Assembly (NCBI GenBank): GCA_033852095.1
Contig: JAWSVD010000011.1
Location: 1 to 50,063, forward strand
Source: CALCKW01 sp033852095
GTDB taxonomy: Bacteria > Pseudomonadota > Gammaproteobacteria > CALCKW01
Direction: 5' to 3'
Length of the DNA: 50,063 bases
A program made the position numbers and the translations under genes. Below, in pieces: positions 43,167 through 50,063 of this stretch. The notes under the pieces are model-generated. The model searched no databases. It worked only from the letters and a program-made list of their open reading frames with translations, and had not been told where the DNA came from. The first letter of the stretch is position 1. Each line of letters opens with the position of its first letter.

Positions 43167-44012
43167 TTATTCAGGATAAACGTAGCCAGATAGTCGTTCG
43201 GACTCTTGCCACAGCCATGCCCCCAAAGCCTCATCCATAGCCTGCGCACTTGGCTGTTTGACTTTTTTGTCCCGGAAATAGGCGCCAGACACACCTTCGC
43301 AAGTCTGCATATCTGACAAAAACACCCCGGTCTCAGCGCCCTTCTCCGGGGATCGCGCGACAAAACGTCGAAAAAGCGGGTATATAGAAGACAGCTTCTT
43401 GGGAAATGCTTTTTTCAGCATCGGGGTGTCTACGATCCCAGGATCAAAACAATTGACGGAAACGGCAGAAGCAGAGAGACGCATAGCCAGCTGACGGGTG
43501 AACAAGATCGAGAACAACTTGCTGTTGCAATATGCCAACTCTGGATCATAATTGGATTTCAACTCGATATCAGCTTGATCGACTTTGGCATCGGTATGCC
43601 TAAAAGATGCGGTGTTGATCACCTTCGCCTGGGTAGAATTAAGCAAAAGTGGCAACAACTTCCCCGTCAACAAGTAGGGAGCCAACTGATTCACCGCAAT
43701 GGTTGCCTCAACCCCATCGCCGCTTAAAGCAATGTTGTCGGTTGACCACAGTCCAGCGTTATTGATCAGCACATCCACCCGATCAGTCAGATTGCCAAGC
43801 TGCCCTACTGCCGTATTTATGGAATCAAAAGAGCTGAGATCACAGGCGACAAAATGCACCCTATTGCTAAGCGGTCGTTCTGTTATTAGCGCCCTGAATT
43901 TTCCCTCGTTCCTTGCCAGCACATAAAAATCAGCTTCTTTTTGTTCATCCAGCGCGTACAACCACTCCGTGCCAAAACCAGAGGTCACCCCTGTAATTAC
44001 CACCTTCTCCAT
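43167..44012 (-). CDS. SDR oxidoreductase, retinol dehydrogenase-like
   Basis: The 281-residue short-chain dehydrogenase has TGVTSGFG (7-14), NNAG (84-87), S136, and Y161-K165 in YCNSK. The overall pattern resembles the retinol dehydrogenase/WWOX-like group with a long C-terminal arm. It stands alone, convergent with the IclR gene. The substrate is unknown. Confidence 0.88.
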   Translation of the reverse strand: MEKVVITGVTSGFGTEWLYALDEQKEADFYVLARNEGKFRALITERPLSNRVHFVACDLSSFDSINTAVGQLGNLTDRVDVLINNAGLWSTDNIALSGDGVEATIAVNQLAPYLLTGKLLPLLLNSTQAKVINTASFRHTDAKVDQADIELKSNYDPELAYCNSKLFSILFTRQLAMRLSASAVSVNCFDPGIVDTPMLKKAFPKKLSSIYPLFRRFVARSPEKGAETGVFLSDMQTCEGVSGAYFRDKKVKQPSAQAMDEALGAWLWQESERLSGYVYPE

Positions 44013-44132
44013 GAATATTTTCTAGCTCTCTTCCAGTCAATCCAAACTCACAAACTGCGAGCCAATTCTTCTGCGTATTATGGCATCAACAGGGGCAAAC
44101 AATCAGATTTTCAGACCCTCCCTCAGCTGCCC

Positions 44133-44247
44133 GAAGGGTGTTGTTGGGCCCGCGAAACGCACCACGCACACCTTGATGGCGTCGCGAATTGTGGCCATGC
44201 TCGCCGCAAATCCGGTGCGGTTCGCTTCGCTCAGCGGCACCCTACCC
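44133..44247. repeat. REP/MITE-like element, copy 1
   Basis: The 115-bp element begins AGGGTGTTGTTGGGCCCGC, then GAAACGCACC, and ends with an inverted version (GGTGCGGTTCGC to GGCACCCTACC). Its ends are thus imperfect inverted repeats of the GTAGGGTG...AACGCACC type found as intergenic repeats in many proteobacteria. Copy 2 is 46 bp further on in the same orientation. Confidence 0.7.
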
Positions 44248-44293
44248 GAAGCACCTTACGACATGTATTTGGTACCAAACACCACGCCGGGCC

Positions 44294-44402
44294 GTAGGGT
44301 GTCGTTGAGCCCGCGAAACGCACCGCGCATACCTTCATGGCATCACATATTTGGCCGCGTCTTGCTGCGAATCCCGCTCCGGCTCGCTTCGACCACCTGC
44401 CT
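44294..44402. repeat. REP/MITE-like element, copy 2
   Basis: It begins CGTAGGGTGTCGTTGAGC, then CCGCGAAACGCACC, and parallels copy 1 along its length (CCTTCATGGC against CCTTGATGGC; TGCTGCGAATCC against TCGCCGCAAATCC). Its right inverted end is more decayed. Confidence 0.7.
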
Positions 44403-44450
44403 TAAGACAAAGAGTATCTTGGTCTTTATCGGATTTTTTTTCTAGAAAGA

Positions 44451-45026
44451 CTAAGTCGGCTTCTCTTCATTGATAAGCATGGCCATGAATTTCTGAAATC
44501 GCCGCTGCCTGGTGTCTGGCTTCTTCGCACTGGTTAATCCGTGTGCAATGACAGAACGGCTCGACTTAGCGAGCGTTCCAAAATATTTCTTCGCCTTGGG
44601 CTCGGTCTCTAGAGCTGATAGGAAATCTGCAGGCACTTTCATTTCACTTGCCTTGTAAGCGTTCGCCCACCTGCCGTCTGCCTTGGCGGCGCGAACGTGC
44701 TCAAGCCCTGACTCCTTCATCCGCCCTTCGCTTATTAGACGCTCGACATGCTCAGTGTTTCTCTTAGACCAGTTGCTTCGCGCTTTCCTTGGCGTGATCC
44801 GTTGCAGATAGGCTTGATCATCAAACGATTTCTTGACACCGTCGATCCAGCCCCAGCACAGAATTTCAATTACGGCTTCGTCCCAAGTCACACTGGGAAT
44901 GCCTGTCTTTTTCTTGAATATCTTCACCCACAACTCACTATCGACGGCGTGATTCTCAGTGAGCCAGCAGCCAAGATCTTCTTTTGATACAAAGGACATG
45001 ATTCGCGCTGGATTGGGTTCAGGCAT
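44451..45026 (-). CDS. YdeI/OmpD-associated family protein
   Basis: From the ATG at 45026 the protein has 191 residues. The family pattern is seen in LGCWLTENHAVDSELWVKIF, EAVIEILCWGWIDGVKKSFDD and the basic RITPRKARSNWSKRN. The end VIAHGLTSAKKPDTRQRRFQK matches the C-terminal helical part. The biochemical role of this family is not known; links to stress and bacteriocin tolerance have been reported for relatives. A longer start at 45104 adds 26 residues without family character. Confidence 0.85.
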   Translation of the reverse strand: MPEPNPARIMSFVSKEDLGCWLTENHAVDSELWVKIFKKKTGIPSVTWDEAVIEILCWGWIDGVKKSFDDQAYLQRITPRKARSNWSKRNTEHVERLISEGRMKESGLEHVRAAKADGRWANAYKASEMKVPADFLSALETEPKAKKYFGTLAKSSRSVIAHGLTSAKKPDTRQRRFQKFMAMLINEEKPT

Positions 45027-45240
45027 AAGACTCAGTTCTCTTGGACATAACGCCATTGTACGGGGTGCTTGAAACACCGCGAAGAGCAAGGGCGTGAAAA
45101 CCACCCAGCTACCTCAACTCGAGAACATCACATCTTTTAGGCACAGGGTGAATCATGTGCGAAAACATTGAATGAATCCTTCAAAAAACCAACTATTCCC
45201 GGCACACAAGACTCCGGCGTTTGCTCAATGGGGTAATGCC

Positions 45241-45262
45241 CAGGGCAACCGCATCAAAACCA
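45241..45262 (+). repeat. Probable left terminal inverted repeat of ISAs1-family element
   Basis: CAGGGCAACCGCATCAAAA begins here, 90 bp before the transposase frame, and resembles the outer ends of ISAs1-family elements. A matching right end is not clear: GATGCGAAGCAC near 46403-46414 could be its decayed partner. Confidence 0.5.
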
Positions 45263-45330
45263 GCAATGAAAACAGTGACCTATAGTTAGACTAACGCCTC
45301 ACTGTAGCCAAAGGTCAAGGTAATTGCTCC

Positions 45331-46355
45331 GTGTCGCGTGAATCCGTCGCTCTTCTTCAAACACATTTCAACACATTGGACGATCCTCGCGTCGTGCCTC
45401 GCTGCAAACACCGGCTGTTGGACATTGTGGCTATGGCGGTGTGCGCGATGATTGGCGGGGCCGATGACTGGGAGAGCACTGCCAAGTTCGCACAGGCGAG
45501 AAAGCCCTTCTTTGACCGCATCCTTGGACTGCAGCACGGGGTGCCCTCGACGGATACTTTCTCCCGTGTTTTCTCGTTGATCAACGCCGAGCAGTTTGAG
45601 TGCTGTTTTCGTCACTGGGTGATGCAGTCGCTCTCTGCTGACGGCATGAAGTATCTCGCTATTGACGGCAAAACCATCCGGCCATCCCACAACAGAAAAC
45701 TCTACGATCCGCCCTTGTATATTGTCAGCGCCTACGCCAGCGAGGCCGGGCTGGTTTTGGCTCAGGAGAAGGTGGACGAGAAATCCAATGAGATCACGGC
45801 CATCCCCCGTCTCTTGGAACATCTGGAGCTTAAGGGGAGCACCGTCACGATTGATGCGATGGCTTGTCAAAAGGCAATTACCGAGAAAATCGTTGAAAGA
45901 GAGGGCAACTATGTCATTGGCCTTAAAGGAAATCAGCCAAAGCTATTCGAGCAAGTAGAAGCGCAATTCGAGCGCTGGAGCAGATACCGCGGGCGGCTTC
46001 GTGGCTTGGCTTGCGCAGTATCATCATGGTAGAGTCGGTGCGACGAACTGCAGAGCACGAAAGCGTAGAGCAGCGCTTCTACGAAAGCAGCTGTGCTGCG
46101 AATGCGGAGCAAATGGCTCAAGCAATTCGCCAGCATTGGTCGATCGAGAACAGCGTGCATTGGGTGTTGGACAGCGTGATCCGTAAGGCGATCAAACAAC
46201 GCAAGCTGTTCCCCACGGACGCCTCAGCGCTGAAGGTGGTCTATCTGGCCATCTCAGAAGCTTCCAAGAAATGGACGATGCCGATCCGGAACTGGAAGCT
46301 GGCGCTAAATCACTTTATGATCGTGTTCGAAGAGCGATTGAAAGACTACGTTTAA
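45331..46355 (+). pseudogene. Broken ISAs1-family transposase
   Basis: The N-terminal part (GTG start at 45331; LDDPRVVPRCKHRLLDIVAMAVCAMIGGADDW) and the middle (LAIDGKTIRPS, TIDAMACQKAITEKIV, GLKGNQPKL) are ISAs1-type and in frame up to about 45983. The C-terminal part (WLGLRSIIMVES, QHWSIENSVHWVLD, to 46355) is in another frame. The two pieces add up to about 335 codons. The block that normally joins them, carrying the conserved DKGHGR-type motif, is missing, so a deletion of roughly 35-45 codons has also shifted the frame. The element should be unable to transpose by itself. Confidence 0.88.
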
Positions 46356-47280
46356 CCACTGCAGTTACACAGAATTGTTTACACCCTCTCGGCATTCAAA
46401 GCTGATGCGAAGCACGAATCTCAGTGGAGTCCCCTCGCCCAACGGAATGTACAAGGGGACAGACCGAAGTCAGAATCAGCCACGCACACTAACTGCCACG
46501 CCATGATGAGATTGACACCACACGCTTTAATACCGTTTTAGACTTCGAACCCATAAGGCTATACATAAACCAATAATTCAGCGCCACAGATTTTTCATAG
46601 TAGACCTCAATCAAATGATCACTGACATCGGGTTCTACAATGACCTTCGAAGTAATAGAACCATTTTTCGGTGGCTTGTCCATATCGAAATTCCAGACCG
46701 TCTTTGCACAACAACAGAACAACGGCAGACTGAAAGTTTGTGAATAACACTGTGAAATAAGTGCCAGATGAAAGCCCGAGCGCTCACTGCAACTCCCGAC
46801 CGAACCTCAGAAATCTGCTAGCGAAGCTGTCGAACAACTTTGTCTTTAGGCCCCACGACTCTTGCGTCGTTGCTAAAAGTAAAGACACTCAGAGCGCTGT
46901 GTTTTCCTTGGTAACAGGTGCCACGTCTGGCAGTTATTAGATGGGGAGACACCGCTCACTTTAAGAACGTAGTGCATTCTTGAACGAACGCTGGAACTTA
47001 AAACAGCCCACCACCAACCGCAGCTCTTGCCGGTGCTTTCTCTTAACAGGAGCAGAAAACACCAATTTACAACTGGTTGCGATGAGAAATGTGTAATGCA
47101 GGATCGTTACGGCTTGCGGATAGTCATCTACACTTGAAACGGGTTTCCGATAAATCACACAGCGAACAACCTCAGCTTGGGAAAGGGGCCGCAATTCGGG
47201 GAACAGCTGCCGAAGACCGATGGCAGCAACTCGTTTTTTCTAGACCAAGCCCAGTACGACTTGAGCAGACAGAGGGATAA
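46356..47280. other. Long gene-poor stretch right of the IS remnant
   Basis: These 925 bp hold two 77-codon minus-strand frames (46489-46722 and 46961-47194). The first contains a plausible but unrecognised small protein from an inner ATG at about 46683 (MDKPPKNGSITSK...); neither has a ribosome site or a family pattern strong enough to call. No repeats of note were seen. Confidence 0.45.
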
Positions 47281-48282
47281 TCAATGCTCTGGTTCAACGG
47301 CCTGCTCTAGTTCAAAGGACAAAACCACCGCCCCTGCCCGTTGCTCGGTTTCTACGCGCCGGTGGGCCTCTGTTATCTGCTCGGGTGAATACACCCTATC
47401 CACCACAGGCCGTATCTTTCCCGACTCGAGCATAGTCTTTACATCAATCAGCTCTTCAAGCCGCTCCCCGGCGAAGGCGAAGATCGATGTCTTGTCGCTG
47501 AATCGAGATGTCACCGCCGCCCGGAGCATATCCGCCAGCGTTGGGTTTCCCATCAGATAGCGGCCATTGGGGTTCAACAGCCCGATGAAATCTGAGTATT
47601 GACTCCCTGCCACCATGTTAAATACAACGTCGTAGCGCTCACCCAGTTCGCATATATTCTGCTGCGTGTAGTCAACAAAATGGTCGACGCCAAGCTCTCG
47701 TAACAAAGCCTCCTTTACCGGGCTATCTACCGCTGTCACCTCAGCGCCCATGCCCTTAGCGATCTGTACGGCGAAGCAGCCAATGCTGCCCCCTGCGCCG
47801 TTGATCAGTACTTTCTCGCCTGCTTTGATATTAGCCCTGCGCATGAAATGCAGAGCATTTAGCGCCCCCAAGGGCACAGAGGCCGCTTCCTCGTGGCTCA
47901 ACGATGGCGGCTTTTTAACAAGAGTGTAACTGTCGGGCACGCAGAGGTACTCACCGTAGGCACCCAATCGCAACTGCGAAGAACCAAACACCTGATCGCC
48001 TATCACGAATTCAGTGACATCCCTACCGACGCCCTCTACCGCACCGGAAAAATAACCACCCAAGACCTTTTTCCGCGGTTTAAACACACCGAACACCAGG
48101 CGCAATGGCAGCCAAAACCATTTGACCGCAAAATCAAAACTGCGCATCTCGCAATCAGCTTTTGTCACCTCAGCCGCATGCACTCTTATCAGCAACTCAT
48201 TGTCTTTGGGCGTGGGCTTGTCTATCTCGCCAAGCTGTAGCACTTCGGGTGGGCCGTATTCGAGGTAAACGATTGCTTTCAT
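47281..48282 (-). CDS. Quinone oxidoreductase-like MDR family protein
   Basis: The 333-residue medium-chain dehydrogenase/reductase lacks the zinc-binding Cys residues, as in quinone reductase/zeta-crystallin types. The NADPH-binding motif is GAGGSIG (162-168), with GYFSGAVEGVGRDVTEF and LRLGAYGEYLCVP in the N-terminal domain. It probably reduces quinones or enones. It has no operon partners: 80 bp separate it from the DUF1294 gene, which ends upstream of it on the same strand. Confidence 0.88.
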   Translation of the reverse strand: MKAIVYLEYGPPEVLQLGEIDKPTPKDNELLIRVHAAEVTKADCEMRSFDFAVKWFWLPLRLVFGVFKPRKKVLGGYFSGAVEGVGRDVTEFVIGDQVFGSSQLRLGAYGEYLCVPDSYTLVKKPPSLSHEEAASVPLGALNALHFMRRANIKAGEKVLINGAGGSIGCFAVQIAKGMGAEVTAVDSPVKEALLRELGVDHFVDYTQQNICELGERYDVVFNMVAGSQYSDFIGLLNPNGRYLMGNPTLADMLRAAVTSRFSDKTSIFAFAGERLEELIDVKTMLESGKIRPVVDRVYSPEQITEAHRRVETEQRAGAVVLSFELEQAVEPEH

Positions 48283-48362
48283 GTGATATCCGTTTCGTGG
48301 GATTCGTTAGAAGTCTCAGAGCAATGGGGGTGTCCAGTATTTCTCTGCACATGAGCCGCCCA

Positions 48363-48818
48363 TCACCTTGATTCGTGGAATGCGCTTAAGGCCAAAAATA
48401 ACTCGGTGCCAGCATTGTGTCCAAACAATTCCGTAACCCAGTACTGAACATCAAAGACCACACGCTGAAGAAAATCACTGCCCAGCGGCGTGTGAACATA
48501 AACAAGAGGGCTCAAATTCAGCACCACAGTCACCCAAAAGACAAGCTGAAAACTGAGCTTTTGCGTCTTGTGCCGCAGCCTTTGCTGCGCGATCAAAGCA
48601 CCGGGCCAGCCACCGAGCAACGCAGACAGATGCAGCGTCTTCTCAGGCACCCGCCACTCACCCGCCTTTGCCGCCCGCTTGTCCTTGGCGTACAGCCAAT
48701 AAGACACAACACTCGCCAAGAGATACAAAAGGCTCAACAGCGGCGGCGTGTAAGCAAGCCAATAGGACGCCGCCAGCCCAAGGAGCAACAACGCAACGGG
48801 GTAAAAATACAATCTCAT
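48363..48818 (-). CDS. DUF1294 family small membrane protein
   Basis: From the ATG at 48818 (MRLYFYPVALLLLG) the protein has 151 residues with about four hydrophobic segments. The family core is YAKDKRAAKAGEWRVPE, then LHLSALLGGWPGALIAQQ, RLRHKTQK and SFQLVFWVTV. Function is unknown; in many genomes the same domain is fused to a cold-shock domain, but here that domain is absent. An ATG 17 codons upstream is possible and less likely. Confidence 0.87.
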   Translation of the reverse strand: MRLYFYPVALLLLGLAASYWLAYTPPLLSLLYLLASVVSYWLYAKDKRAAKAGEWRVPEKTLHLSALLGGWPGALIAQQRLRHKTQKLSFQLVFWVTVVLNLSPLVYVHTPLGSDFLQRVVFDVQYWVTELFGHNAGTELFLALSAFHESR

Positions 48819-49146
48819 GAAAACAGATCCAGCCAAGCAATCACAGAGGGTAGCAGTTGCCACCCGCACTGCCGCCTACCGCGGTGGAACTGTCGAATTT
48901 GGCAGGAATATGCAGGCTAGGAATGTGGTTTTTTGCAGTCTTCACTCTTAGATCCGTGATCGGATGTTGGGAATGAGCCCGTCATTGACTGACTCAACGC
49001 TCCGCCAACCTTCGCTCTTTTTGTAGCCATTGGACTGTTGATGTGGCGTTCAGCTGACAGGGAACTTTGGCAAAATATCAGTTCATGCCAGTTTCCATTC
49101 TCAATCACCGCTCTCTCTTACCGTTCTCCCTCACCGTTCTCCATGG
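48819..49146. other. Gene-free stretch
   Basis: These 328 bp lie between the DUF1294 start and the LysR gene's stop. A short run of related pyrimidine-rich units (ACCGYTCTCYCTY) occurs at about 49108-49141. Nothing else was found. Confidence 0.45.
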
Positions 49147-49992
49147 CTAAAAGGCTCTAAATGCCATGGACATAAATTCGCTGCTTAAGGCATTATTCTG
49201 CTCAGGATGACTGTATCCCACTATTTTTATCTTCTCCAACTCAGGCAAACCTTCGTTCCTACCCAAGATCCGGTAGTCCCGCTCAAGCGAGCTGACTGGC
49301 ATAACTGATACTGCAAGATCGGCACGGATAGCCGCGCGAATACCTGTCGGGCTGAGACTGTTCACGGCCATCCTCCACGATCGGCCTGTGTTGCTCAGCG
49401 CCGCTAGCGCTCGTGCACGAAATTCACAGCCAGCGGGCATGAAGGCGAGCGGTAATTTCCCCTGCGAAGGCACGTGCATTCGGGGGCCGGCTACCCACAC
49501 CAGATCGTCCTCGAGAATCAGTGTTTTGCCCGCCGATTTTTGCTGCTCAGTGACAATAGCCAGATCCAAATCTTGTTGTTCGATGAGCTTCAACAGTTCG
49601 GGACTGGTTCCACAGATCACAGTTAATTCGATGTCGGAATATCTGGATGCGAACTGTGACAGCATGCGAGGGAGGATAGAAAGCGCGTAGGTTTCGGTTG
49701 TACCTACACTGAATTTCTTGCGGGTATGCCCCTGGGCCAAATCGCTCAGGACAGCTGCATTCATGCGGAGCATTTCATCGGCGTGTGCCAGCAGTTTTTC
49801 GCCCGCTGGTGTCAAGACCATTGGCCTGCCACGGCCGCGATCAAATAGTGTTTGCCCCGTCGCCTCTTCAAGCGATTTGATCTGAGCACTGATGGCGGAT
49901 TGCACACGGCCAACACGTAAGCCCGCTTCGGAGAAGTTAAGCGTTTCAGCGGCGACAGTGAAGCTGCGCAAATGATCGAGGTCTAATAGCAT
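49147..49992 (-). CDS. LysR family transcriptional regulator
   Basis: The 281-residue LysR-type regulator has the N-terminal winged helix-turn-helix (residues 1-60: LRSFTVAAETLNFSEAGLRVGRVQSAISAQIKSLE is the region) and the C-terminal effector domain (FSVGTTETYALSILPRML, DLAIVTEQQ). Its target is probably divergent and lies beyond the window edge. Upstream of it, at about 50015-50055, AAGCGTTTTAT faces ATAAACGCGCTT, a possible LysR site. Confidence 0.92.
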   Translation of the reverse strand: MLLDLDHLRSFTVAAETLNFSEAGLRVGRVQSAISAQIKSLEEATGQTLFDRGRGRPMVLTPAGEKLLAHADEMLRMNAAVLSDLAQGHTRKKFSVGTTETYALSILPRMLSQFASRYSDIELTVICGTSPELLKLIEQQDLDLAIVTEQQKSAGKTLILEDDLVWVAGPRMHVPSQGKLPLAFMPAGCEFRARALAALSNTGRSWRMAVNSLSPTGIRAAIRADLAVSVMPVSSLERDYRILGRNEGLPELEKIKIVGYSHPEQNNALSSEFMSMAFRAF

Positions 49993-50063
49993 TAAATCAC
50001 CTTAACAGATTTATCTCATCACCATAAAGCGTTTTATCTATTTTATAAACGCGCTTACTCTAT

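Larger units (their letters stand above)
44013..44450. other. Gene-free stretch with two REP/MITE-like elements
   Basis: These 438 bp between the SDR start and the YdeI-like stop contain no gene. Most of the sequence is taken up by the two related repeats described separately. Confidence 0.6.

Noticed and set aside
46489..46722. 77-codon minus-strand frame, possible small protein
   Set aside because: Part of it looks protein-like, but no ribosome site, family or conserved neighbour supports it.

Overview
The window looks like a chromosomal segment of a Gammaproteobacterium. Three things point there: the ispF-nagZ-MTIP neighbourhood (a methylthioinosine phosphorylase beside nagZ, as in Pseudomonas), a type IV pilin, and a beta-carbonic anhydrase of the E. 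coli Can type. GC content looks moderately high. Several large catabolic clusters with ABC and TRAP transporters suggest a free-living heterotroph that scavenges small organic compounds. No rRNA, tRNA, CRISPR array or prophage was seen.

Left part (1-11 kb): a REC-histidine kinase with a single-domain response regulator (0.26-1.9 kb), carbonic anhydrase, a GIY-YIG protein, a pilin, MTIP, NagZ and IspF. Then a PAS-PAS histidine kinase is translationally coupled to a REC protein (7.1-9.0 kb), followed by an orphan REC paralogue (9.9-10.3 kb). The intergenic stretches here are long and rich in hairpins.

Second part (11-25.6 kb): a complete tetritol, most likely erythritol, catabolic locus. On the minus strand lie a SorC-type regulator (EryD), an FGGY kinase (EryA), a GlpD-like dehydrogenase (EryB), a TIM-barrel racemase (EryC), a TIM-like isomerase (EryH) and an RpiB-like isomerase (EryI). 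Divergently on the plus strand are a DUF2291 protein, an ABC ATPase, a permease and a binding protein. A DeoR regulator, a transketolase and a small transaldolase follow. Together they predict uptake, conversion to D-erythrose-4-phosphate, and entry into the pentose phosphate pathway with the locus's own transketolase and transaldolase. Two strong tandem terminators close this block at 25.65 kb.

Third part (25.8-43 kb): an alpha/beta hydrolase, then about 540 bp of tandem hairpin repeats, then one minus-strand operon of about 14.7 kb (27.36-42.04 kb). This operon has 16 tightly packed genes: a cyclase-type hydrolase, cupin, SDR, 3-hydroxyacyl-CoA dehydrogenase-like enzyme, a full Liv-type ABC importer, a BKACE enzyme, a full TRAP importer, a D-2-hydroxyacid dehydrogenase, an M24 hydrolase and a decarboxylase-type amidohydrolase. 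A divergent IclR regulator is the likely switch. I do not recognise the substrate; this is the best candidate in the window for an undescribed pathway.

Right part (43-50 kb): a looser accessory region with an SDR, two REP/MITE-like elements, a YdeI-like protein, a broken ISAs1-family transposase, a quinone-reductase-like enzyme, a DUF1294 membrane protein and a LysR regulator, separated by gene-poor DNA.
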